Shown piece after piece: positions 1-5,437 of a stretch of 5,437 bases of DNA. A program made the position numbers and the translations under genes. The stretch's first letter is position 1. Every line of letters starts with the position of its first letter. The DNA lies in assembly GCA_035063885.1 (NCBI GenBank), contig JAPSFM010000186.1:1-5437 (forward strand). The letters are read 5' to 3'. The stretch is from CAADGY01 sp900696665 (lineage in GTDB: Bacteria; Acidobacteriota; Terriglobia; Bryobacterales; Bryobacteraceae). The notes under the pieces were generated by a model that had not been told where the DNA came from, made no database searches, and saw nothing but the letters and a program-made list of their open reading frames with translations.

Positions 1-120
1 CCTCCGCTTCACCGGCCGGAATCTATGCTGTACCCACCGGCCGAAACAGTCAACCACCACTTAACGGGGGCTGGGGAATTTTCGACCGGAACTTTGGGGA
101 ATTTTCAACCGGTATTGACA
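1..120. mobile_element. Partial end of an IS21-like insertion sequence
   Basis: Read inward from 120 on the minus strand, the sequence starts TGTCAATACCGG and then carries repeated AT/GC blocks typical of the multi-repeat ends of IS21-family elements, which start with TG and end with CA. Visible repeats are TGGGGAATTTTC(G/A)ACCGG at 72-90 and 95-113, and CACCGGCCG(G/A) at about 10-19 and 35-44. The last six bases, TTGACA (115-120), are a consensus -35 hexamer pointing out of the element, as described at IS21 ends. No transposase or IstB coding is inside the window, because the rest of the element would lie upstream. The boundary at 120 coincides with the point where recognisable YaaC-like coding begins. 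The family assignment rests on remembered end structure, not a search. Confidence 0.5.
72..113. repeat. Tandem subterminal repeats of the IS21-like end
   Basis: Two near-identical 19-bp copies, TGGGGAATTTTCGACCGGA (72-90) and TGGGGAATTTTCAACCGGT (95-113), are repeated at a 23-bp period just inside the element end. Such copies are presumably transposase-binding sites. Confidence 0.6.
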
Positions 121-450
121 GACAAGGCGAACTTGACGACGCTGCACCGTTCATTGCGAGTAGATCTTCACTACATAAACGGGGCACAAACGCTCTGGTA
201 CCTGAAAGCCGATGTTCCTGGACCCACGCGTCTCGGCAGATTCCCGTTGAGCATCACACTGGCCGCCATGCACCGACTCAGCGAGATTTGCCGTTACCGG
301 CCAATCGAACTGTCTGCGTTCCTCGCTGGGCGGAAGAACTGGTTGTTGAGCGAATTCATCCATCAAGCGCCAAACCAGTTTATCGATGAGCTGGCGGCTG
401 AGATAACTGGACATCAGTTTATGACGCCCAATGTGCGAATCGCTACTTGA
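121..450 (+). pseudogene. YaaC-like protein, C-terminal remnant
   Basis: The plus-strand frame is open from the IS21-like end to a TGA at 448-450 and encodes about 109 residues. The segment SEICRYRP, followed by WLLSEFIHQAPNQFIDELAA and EITG, resembles the helical C-terminal part of YaaC-like proteins (in Bacillus YaaC, a comparable LSMICRY motif). The N-terminal two thirds or so and any start codon are missing, and the frame runs straight into the insertion-sequence end. I therefore read this as a gene truncated by that insertion. The frame continues upstream to an ATG at 25, but residues before 121 are translated insertion-sequence DNA. YaaC function is unknown. It lies 27 nt upstream of the DNPH1-like gene on the same strand, so the two may once have been one operon. 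The opposite-strand frame (510-151) shows nothing recognisable. Confidence 0.5.
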
Positions 451-477
451 TCTCTCTATGTCCTTGTGGACTTCCCA

Positions 478-522
478 ATGAACGTTTACCTTGCTTGCGC
501 GCTTACTCACGTTCCAAGAGAA
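478..522 (+). pseudogene. DNPH1/Rcl-like nucleoside deoxyribosyltransferase-fold protein, 5' fragment (codons 1-15)
   Basis: This begins at ATG 478, with a weak GTGGA ribosome-binding sequence at 466-470, and encodes MNVYLACALTHVPRE. The first strand, VYLACALT, is the typical opening of nucleoside 2-deoxyribosyltransferase-fold enzymes. Its Tyr4 corresponds by position to the substrate-binding tyrosine near the start of Rcl. The frame is interrupted after codon 15 by the IS3-family element at 523, and the rest of the gene resumes at 1890. The two parts match in phase exactly once one copy of the 4-bp duplication is removed. See the 3' fragment for the domain analysis. The fragment is too short to have been called on its own. 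Confidence 0.75.
519..522. repeat. Target-site duplication AGAA, left copy
   Basis: AGAA directly precedes the IS3-family element and is repeated exactly at 1886-1889. A 4-bp duplication fits the IS407 group. The reading frame restored by deleting one copy confirms that it is a true duplication. Confidence 0.85.
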
Positions 523-535
523 TGACCTGACCCCG
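523..535. repeat. Left terminal inverted repeat of the IS3-family element
   Basis: TGACCTGACCCCG pairs with the right end, which reads TGTCAAGACCCCG on the minus strand, with 10 of 13 positions identical. Similarity fades further inward (about 13 of 20). Transposase OrfAB is expected to bind here. Confidence 0.8.
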
Positions 536-541
536 TAAAAT
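536..541 (+). promoter_or_regulatory. Left-end -10 half of the circle-junction promoter
   Basis: TAAAAT matches the TATAAT consensus at five of six bases. In the linear insertion it has no good -35 of its own. When the ends abut in a circle with a 4-bp spacer, the right-end TTGACA would lie exactly 17 bp upstream (4 spacer bases plus 13 left-end bases). IS911 and IS2 are known to use such junction promoters to boost transposase synthesis. Confidence 0.6.
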
Positions 542-590
542 TGAACCAGAGGAACACATACTCCATCTTTTCAAGGCTGTGAGAGAGAAG

Positions 591-860
591 ATGAAGCAGA
601 GTCGGTTTACTGAAGAACAAATCGTAAGCATTCTTGAAGAAGCCCAGCGGGGCGAGCAGACCGTGGAAGAGGTCTGCCGCAAGCACGGCGTGCACAAGCA
701 AACGTACTACGGCTGGCGAAAGCGCTTCGGCGGCATGGACGCCAGCGACGTGCAGCGCCTGAGGAGCCTGGAGCAAGAGAACGCGCGGCTTAAGAAAGCA
801 CTAGCCGAGGCGGTGCTCGACATTCAGATTCTCAAGGAAGTCAACGCAAAAAAATGGTGA
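591..860 (+). CDS. IS3-family transposase OrfA
   Basis: This 89-residue protein is the DNA-binding half of the transposase. Residues about 1-50 form the helix-turn-helix of the HTH_8/transposase-8 type, with the IS407-like opening MKQSRFTEEQIVSILEEA and the recognition-helix region VCRKHGVHKQTYYGWRKRFGG. Residues about 58-83 (LRSLEQENARLKKALAEAVL) form a leucine-zipper-like coiled coil for oligomerisation. I chose ATG 591 over the in-frame GTG 579 because family members start at MK(K/Q)SRF; the purine-rich GAGAGAG just upstream can serve as a ribosome-binding site. The frame ends at TGA 858-860, directly after an A7 run, and overlaps orfB by 7 nt. It would act alone as a regulator and, as the OrfAB fusion, as transposase. 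Confidence 0.93.
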   Translation: MKQSRFTEEQIVSILEEAQRGEQTVEEVCRKHGVHKQTYYGWRKRFGGMDASDVQRLRSLEQENARLKKALAEAVLDIQILKEVNAKKW

Positions 861-878
861 CGCCCGCGGCAAAGCGGG
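848..878 (+). promoter_or_regulatory. Programmed -1 frameshift signal (A7 plus hairpin)
   Basis: The run A AAA AAA occupies 848-854 in phase with orfA, forming an ideal slippery heptamer. A -1 slip moves ribosomes from orfA into the orfB frame at base 854, just before the orfA stop TGA (858-860). Eight bases downstream, CCCGC (863-867) can pair with GCGGG (874-878) across a 6-nt loop, giving a GC-rich hairpin at the usual distance for a stimulator. This would produce the OrfAB transposase typical of IS3 elements. The hairpin is short, at five base pairs. Confidence 0.75.
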
Positions 879-1855
879 AGGCGGCGCTGTGGGTGCTGAA
901 GGAGCACCCGAAGGTAAGCCAGCGCCGCGCCGCGCGGCTGTTAACCATCCCGCGATCCACGCTGAGGTACAAGGCCAAAGGAAGGCCGGAACGGGAGAAG
1001 CGCCGGGCACTGATCCGGCGGATTGCGCTTGAGAAAGTGCGCTTCGGCTACCGGCGCGTCCGCGATGAACTGGAGAAACTGCTGGGCGTGAAGGTTGGCA
1101 AAAACAGTGTCCAGCGAATCATGCAGGAAGAGCAACTGCAGGTGCGGCCTCGGCGCCGCCGCAAGTGGATCGCCCGGACAGAGAAGATCAACCAGGAGAT
1201 GCCGACGGCGCCTGATCAGAAGTGGGCCATGGACTTTGTTTGGGATTGGTGCCTGAACAAGCGGAAGCTGAAGGTGTTCACCTTGGTAGACCGGTTTACC
1301 CGGGAAGCGCTGGCGATGGAGGCCAGCCATTCGTTCCCAGCGCGCCAGGTTGTGGCCGTGCTGGAAGGGCTGAAACAGCAAGGGAGGTGTCCGCAAGAGA
1401 TACGAGTCGATAACGGGCCGGAGTTCATCAGCCATGCCCTTAGCGCCTGGTGCAACAAGAACGGCGTGATGTTGAGCTTCATCAAGCCGGGCAAGCCCAC
1501 CCAGAACGGGCATATCGAAAGCTTGAACGGCAAGCTGCGCGATGAATGCCTGAACCTGCACTATTTTGAAGATCTGGAAGATGCCCGGCGCAAGATCGGG
1601 CGCTTCTGGAAGGAGTACAACTGCGAGCGGCCACACAGCGCGTTGGGAGGCGAGCGGCCGGCAGAGTTTGCAGCCCGGTACGGAGCGACGTGTCCGGTCT
1701 TCGCCTCCTCCACTATCCGTACGGCAACGCTACGCCGAACTCAAGGCAACCCCTTCGGGCTTCGCTTCGCTCCGGCCTTGACTTCGCCTACGCGTCGCCG
1801 TCAACAGCCCAATCATGGAGGCGAAGCCCCTTTCCGAAGACCTTGGCGTATGTGA
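854..1855 (+). CDS. IS3-family transposase OrfB (DDE integrase core)
   Basis: This is the catalytic half of the transposase, probably made mainly as an OrfAB fusion by -1 frameshifting; ATG 854 could also start it alone. Residues about 20-100 carry the HTH_21-type region (RFGYRRVRDEL), and residues about 120-275 the RNase-H-like integrase core (rve). The catalytic triad is complete: D127 in WAMDF, D185 in RVDNGPEF and E221 in NGHIESLNG, with 35 residues between the last D and E. The family signature ERPHSALG follows. Homologues usually end soon after the region reading RPAEFAARY. Here the frame continues about 57 residues through Arg/Pro-rich sequence and stops 30 nt before the element end. 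That tail may be simple read-through of end DNA. The gene shows no frameshift or internal stop, so it appears intact. Confidence 0.95.
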   Translation: MVTPAAKREAALWVLKEHPKVSQRRAARLLTIPRSTLRYKAKGRPEREKRRALIRRIALEKVRFGYRRVRDELEKLLGVKVGKNSVQRIMQEEQLQVRPRRRRKWIARTEKINQEMPTAPDQKWAMDFVWDWCLNKRKLKVFTLVDRFTREALAMEASHSFPARQVVAVLEGLKQQGRCPQEIRVDNGPEFISHALSAWCNKNGVMLSFIKPGKPTQNGHIESLNGKLRDECLNLHYFEDLEDARRKIGRFWKEYNCERPHSALGGERPAEFAARYGATCPVFASSTIRTATLRRTQGNPFGLRFAPALTSPTRRRQQPNHGGEAPFRRPWRM

Positions 1856-1872
1856 TCCGGTGGGCGAACTTG

Positions 1873-1885
1873 CGGGGTCTTGACA
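1873..1885. repeat. Right terminal inverted repeat of the IS3-family element
   Basis: CGGGGTCTTGACA is the partner of the left repeat at 523-535. It ends in CA and is followed immediately by the second AGAA copy. Confidence 0.8.
1880..1885 (+). promoter_or_regulatory. Outward-facing -35 hexamer TTGACA at the right IS end
   Basis: This perfect consensus -35 box is formed by the last six bases of the element. In a circular intermediate it pairs with TAAAAT of the left end at 17-bp spacing. In the present insertion it points into the DNPH1-like gene remainder. The best -10 match there is poor (TACGTT at 1902-1907, spacing 16), so a strong hybrid promoter is doubtful. Confidence 0.6.
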
Positions 1886-1889
1886 AGAA
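1886..1889. repeat. Target-site duplication AGAA, right copy
   Basis: Identical to 519-522. It contains the duplicated part of the codons for R14/E15 of the interrupted gene. Confidence 0.85.
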
Positions 1890-2366
1890 CATTTCGACTC
1901 CTACGTTCAATTCATTCACGGGCTCGCTGCGGCGATTCACAGCGAGACAGGGGCGGATGTCAAATATGCTCTCGTGAACAGCGATCCACAATTGGCGGAG
2001 AAGCCGTTTGAAGATCGGGCACGCCTTTGTTACTTATGGGATCGCGAAATGGTACAACGAGCCGATCTTGTGGTGGCTGAGGCAACTTTCCCGTCCACTG
2101 GACTTGGCATCGAATTGCAGATCGCAGAAGCCAACGGAATTCCCATCGTTGTGTGCTTCAAAAGGAGTCCGGAGCATCGTATCCCTCCGGCGGAGTACGA
2201 AACGCCCGACCATGCCCGACACACTCTTCAAATTGGCGAAGGTTATGTGTCGTTGATGGCACTTGGGCTTCCAACAATATTCAAGGTCGTAGCGTATGAG
2301 GACGATTACGCAGGTATCAAGAGGATCGTCGACATGGTCCAACTGTTTCGCGTGTCCGCAGCCTAA
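1886..2366 (+). pseudogene. DNPH1/Rcl-like nucleoside deoxyribosyltransferase-fold protein, 3' fragment
   Basis: Joined to 478-522, bases 1890-2366 give a continuous 173-residue protein. The relatives are 2'-deoxynucleoside 5'-phosphate N-hydrolase (DNPH1/Rcl) and nucleoside 2-deoxyribosyltransferases, which cleave or transfer the N-glycosidic bond of deoxynucleosides or their phosphates. The core RADLVVAEATFPSTGLGIEL matches the Rcl pattern ADVVVAEvtqPSlGvGYEL. D66, S84 and E90 keep the same spacings as rat Rcl D69, S87 and E93. The exact substrate is inferred. Because of the IS, the frame has a TGA at 1881-1883, and only an internal GTG at 1974 could start a 130-residue product. That product would keep the catalytic E but lack the first strands, including Y4, so it is very probably inactive. 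The stop TAA overlaps the convergent minus-strand gene by 4 nt. Confidence 0.8.
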
Positions 2367-2817
2367 GCCAGCTTGGGTGGACCGTTGGAATCGACAGCTG
2401 TCGTGCCCACGGTCGCAGGTAATAACTCCCATCGTGCCCGCTGGTCCTCCCACTTTGGCACCCTTGCGATAGAGCGCAGAGCGCTTTCCGACACCGGGAA
2501 TCGGCCACCCGGCGTCTTGGGAAGGCTAAGCACCTCCTGCCGGATATCCGGCGCCAGCCAAGCGAGCGTCATGATCTGGCTCATACGCTCGCGGCTGATG
2601 CAACCCAGGCGGGCCAGGTCGGCGTGGTTCCGGACTTCGCCGCGGTCCAACATGTCCTGGAAGTGGATCGCCAGGGCGACTACCTGCACGATCCGTGGGT
2701 AGCGGTCGAACCGCCGCCTGACCGAGCCCCCATTGGGCTTTTCGCCGGCGGGCCGGTCGACGGCGCGCACGGCCGGCTTCAGATGGAACTCGATTTCGAA
2801 GGTCTTCGATTCCTGTT

Positions 2818-2821
<4 letters not shown>
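2363..2821 (-). CDS. Recombinase-associated protein with putative ParB/KorB-like helix-turn-helix
   Basis: This basic 152-residue protein is the last gene of the recombinase operon. Residues about 66-86 (HADLARLGCISRERMSQIM) read as a helix-turn-helix of the ParB/KorB or sigma-like type, preceded by a helical stretch (RIVQVVALAIHFQDML, about 43-58). No ParB nuclease or CTPase box is visible. It is likely a DNA-binding accessory protein or regulator of the recombinase next door. It starts at GTG 2821, which overlaps the recombinase stop as GTGA. GAGGG (2833-2829) lies 7 nt upstream, and both features support this start and translational coupling. The downstream stop overlaps the stop of the DNPH1-like gene tail to tail. 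The HTH assignment is by eye. Small genes of this kind are common directly behind this recombinase type. Confidence 0.7.
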
Positions 2822-4372
<1,551 letters not shown>

Positions 4373-4386
<14 letters not shown>

Positions 4387-4885
4387 TCGTCTTCTCCTTG
4401 GTCAGGCCGAAAAAGAGGTAGCCATTCCACTTGGTGCGCGTGATCTCAAAGGCGACGGCGCTCAGCGATGGAAAGAGGCAACCCTCGTATTCGAAGCCGT
4501 TGTCACGCACGGTCACGACATACGTGTTGCCCCGGTACTGCTTGACGATCAGCCCTCCCGGCAGCGGGGTGCGGGCATCGTGTGCCGGCTCGATGGTAGT
4601 CGTCGATGAGTTGTCCATCGGCATGCCCGCCCGCCGCCGCTCCGCGTTCGTCAGCACCCGGGCGCGTAGCGGCGTGTCCCGTGCGATGCTCCGCGCCAGT
4701 TCGATCGCCGACTCCGGCAGCCCGCCTTCGGCCTTGGCCTGGAGGTGCCAGGCCAACTTCCGGAACAGGAACTGACGGTGTGCGCAGTTGGTCTCCTTGC
4801 CGAAGAACTCCAGGTGGCGGGTCTGCAGCGCGGCGACATCCATCGCGGCCAGTTCGTCGATCTGTTGTCGGAGGGTCTTCTTCAC
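4373..4885 (-). CDS. DUF2924 domain-containing protein
   Basis: This 170-residue cytoplasmic protein has unknown function. The N-terminal half holds the DUF2924 pattern: a helical LAAMDVAALQTRHLEFFG, then RKLAWHLQAKAEGGL at about 42-56. The C-terminal half (about 108-161) has the family's compact beta-rich module, LPGGLIVKQYRG to GFEYEG, then PSLSAVAFEITRTKWNGYLF and FGL. The family is regularly encoded directly upstream of large serine recombinases, so a role as recombination accessory or directionality factor is plausible but unproven. GTG 4885 is used because GAGG (4896-4893) lies 7 nt upstream and the start overlaps the previous stop as GTGA. Its 3' end overlaps the recombinase start by 14 nt. 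The short Lys-rich tail after FGL overlaps that start. Confidence 0.88.
4394..4399 (-). promoter_or_regulatory. Ribosome-binding site of the recombinase
   Basis: AAGGAG on the minus strand, 7 nt before ATG 4386, lies inside the DUF2924 coding end. It fixes the long start and gives an extra 17 residues before the conserved MRCAIYTRKS. Confidence 0.75.
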
Positions 4886-5070
4886 GCGTCAACCTCATGA
4901 CTATGAAGGCTCTCCTGGCGCGCGTTATCAAGTTCTCCGTTGACGGTTTCTCCGCGATCCGGACGGGTGTGTTCAATACGCCGAACACGCCGGTAGCGCT
5001 CGTAGGCTTGGGCGAGAAGAGTGGCGATCTGGGCGACGGCCTCGGCCGTGGTGCGGTCGCGGAGTTCCAT
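4882..5070 (-). CDS. Small helical protein, first gene of the recombinase operon
   Basis: This 62-residue hypothetical protein is not assigned to a named family. Residues about 9-31 (AEAVAQIATLLAQAYERYRR) form a clear amphipathic helix; the rest is charged and probably flexible. There is no signal peptide or membrane segment. I chose ATG 5070, with AAAGGA about 10 nt upstream, over the TTG at 5103 that would add 11 residues. Its TGA overlaps the DUF2924 GTG in a GTGA, which ties it to the operon and supports it being a real gene. Short proteins with such a helix often precede DUF2924 and recombinase genes, so it may be a third partner of the recombination machinery. Confidence 0.65.
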   Translation of the reverse strand: MELRDRTTAEAVAQIATLLAQAYERYRRVRRIEHTRPDRGETVNGELDNARQESLHSHEVDA

Positions 5071-5147
5071 GTGTTGCCGGTCCTTTGGGTATCCGGCCCA
5101 CAACGGCTTCCGCTGGGCGGCCTGGCGCGTCGTCTGGCTCTGTCAAT

Positions 5148-5176
5148 AGATACTCACGCGAGTTCGAAACTGTCTA
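5148..5176 (-). promoter_or_regulatory. Weak candidate promoter of the recombinase operon
   Basis: On the minus strand, TAGACA (5176-5171, five of six to the -35 consensus) is followed after 17 or 18 bp by GTATCT or TATCTA (5153-5147). The -10 is poor. It would start transcription near 5140, about 70 nt before the first gene. No better pair is seen upstream of the operon; the TTGACA hexamers at 5225-5220 and 5207-5202 have no -10. Confidence 0.25.
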
Positions 5177-5248
5177 ATCGGTCCCCCTCTCTCAAACGGA
5201 GTGTCAACAAACGCGGAGGTGTCAACAGAGAAACCCGAGAGTTCGACC

Positions 5249-5287
5249 GGTTGAGAGAGGCCAATGGGCTCAACCATGGTGGTTGAA
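5249..5287. other. Mutually exclusive hairpins
   Basis: CTCAACC (5269-5275) can pair with GGTTGAG upstream (5249-5255, 13-nt loop). The overlapping TCAACCA (5270-5276) can instead pair with TGGTTGA downstream (5280-5286, 3-nt loop). Each stem is 7 bp and perfect. No T-run follows, so neither looks like a terminator on either strand. Confidence 0.4.
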
Positions 5288-5437
5288 TTCGCACCCCGGA
5301 CGCGCGCGTTTCGAACTGGAGAATGGCGCAAAAACGCAAATACTGGCGAATGTTTGGGATACGGGCGGGAGGTCAGACAGGGAGGCTGTCAACGAAATCA
5401 GGCAGCGGAAAGTTCGCGTTTGGAAAGTTGGCTCCCC

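Larger units (their letters stand above)
523..1885 (+). mobile_element. Complete IS3-family (IS407-like) insertion sequence, 1363 bp
   Basis: All the parts of a functional IS3-family element are present. It has imperfect terminal inverted repeats starting with TG (523-535 and 1873-1885, 10 of 13 matching). It has two overlapping frames, orfA and orfB, with a frameshift signal between them, and a complete DDE triad. It is flanked by 4-bp direct repeats, AGAA. The last six bases, TTGACA, and the internal TAAAAT at 536-541 would form a promoter on the circular intermediate. The element sits inside codon-matched sequence of a DNPH1-like gene. Its length is slightly above the usual 1.2-1.3 kb of IS407-group members because orfB runs on to within 30 nt of the right end. 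The family is certain; the group is inferred from duplication length and the OrfA sequence. Confidence 0.93.
5141..5393. repeat. Five TGTC(A/T)A(A/C) direct repeats
   Basis: TGTCAAT (5141), TGTCTAA (5171), TGTCAAC (5202), TGTCAAC (5220) and TGTCAAC (5387) are all on the plus strand. The middle two are extended as CGGA(G)GTGTCAACA (5197-5209 and 5214-5227). They may be protein-binding sites of the recombinase system or of a regulator, or transposase-binding repeats of an element that starts at 5141. Confidence 0.5.
5071..5437. other. Intergenic right edge: repeats and hairpins, no recognised gene
   Basis: These 367 bases upstream of the operon show no convincing gene. Short minus-strand frames at 5143-5339 lack good start signals and known motifs. 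A plus-strand frame from ATG 5323 (MAQKRKYWRMFG) stays open to the window end, 38 codons. Its only Shine-Dalgarno-like GGAG is one base from the ATG and the protein is unrecognised, so it is at most a possible partial gene. The stretch instead holds the TGTC repeats, hairpins and weak promoter listed separately, an inverted pair AGTTCGAAAC (5161-5170) / GTTTCGAACT (5308-5317), and GGAAAGTT repeated at 5407 and 5422. Confidence 0.6.

Noticed and set aside
151..510. Minus-strand open frame of 119 codons
   Set aside because: The plus-strand reading carries YaaC-like motifs and the DNPH1-like start; the minus frame shows nothing recognisable.
941..1636. Minus-strand open frame of 231 codons inside the IS3 element
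   Set aside because: It is a shadow of orfB, whose DDE triad and family signatures are unambiguous on the plus strand.
4606..5286. Plus-strand open frame of 226 codons
   Set aside because: It is Arg/Pro/Ser-rich, antisense to the DUF2924 and small protein genes, with no domain; the minus-strand genes have ribosome-binding sites and coupled overlaps.
5225..5330. tRNA-like look of the GTTCGA and GGTTGAATTCGCACCCC segments, possible attachment site
   Set aside because: No cloverleaf could be built on either strand: acceptor and anticodon stems do not pair, so only T-loop-like words are present.

Overview
The window is GC-rich accessory DNA, probably from a soil or environmental bacterium. An acidobacterium or a proteobacterium would fit, but no ribosomal or core gene is present to decide it. 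It consists of layered mobile DNA and broken genes on the left, an intact four-gene serine-recombinase operon on the minus strand, and a repeat-rich, apparently non-coding right edge.

Left part (1-2366, plus strand). Bases 1-120 look like one end of an IS21-type insertion sequence. It abuts the C-terminal remnant of a YaaC-like gene (121-450). After 27 bases comes a gene for a DNPH1/Rcl-like member of the nucleoside 2-deoxyribosyltransferase superfamily. That gene is cut after codon 15 by a complete IS3-family, IS407-like element (523-1885) flanked by a 4-bp target duplication, AGAA. Removing the element and one AGAA copy rejoins bases 478-522 to 1890-2366 in frame and gives a 173-residue protein in which Y4, D66, S84 and E90 can be matched to the Rcl active site. 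The element keeps an orfA, an overlapping orfB with an intact DDE triad, an A7 slippery run followed by a small hairpin, imperfect terminal repeats, and the two halves of a circle-junction promoter (TTGACA - 17 bp - TAAAAT). It therefore looks potentially active and recently inserted.

Right part (5070-2363, minus strand). Four genes are packed with 4-nt or 14-nt overlaps: a 62-residue helical protein, a DUF2924 protein, a 522-residue large serine recombinase, and a 152-residue protein with a putative ParB/KorB-type helix-turn-helix. The three downstream starts each have a Shine-Dalgarno sequence exactly 7 nt upstream, so the genes are probably translationally coupled and their products may act together in site-specific recombination. 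The stop codon of the last gene overlaps the stop of the DNPH1-like gene tail to tail by 4 nt.

Right edge (5071-5437). No gene is recognised here. The stretch holds five TGTC(A/T)A(A/C) repeats, competing hairpins and a weak candidate promoter for the operon. The repeats could be recombinase or regulator sites, or the multi-site end of a second transposon beginning near 5141.
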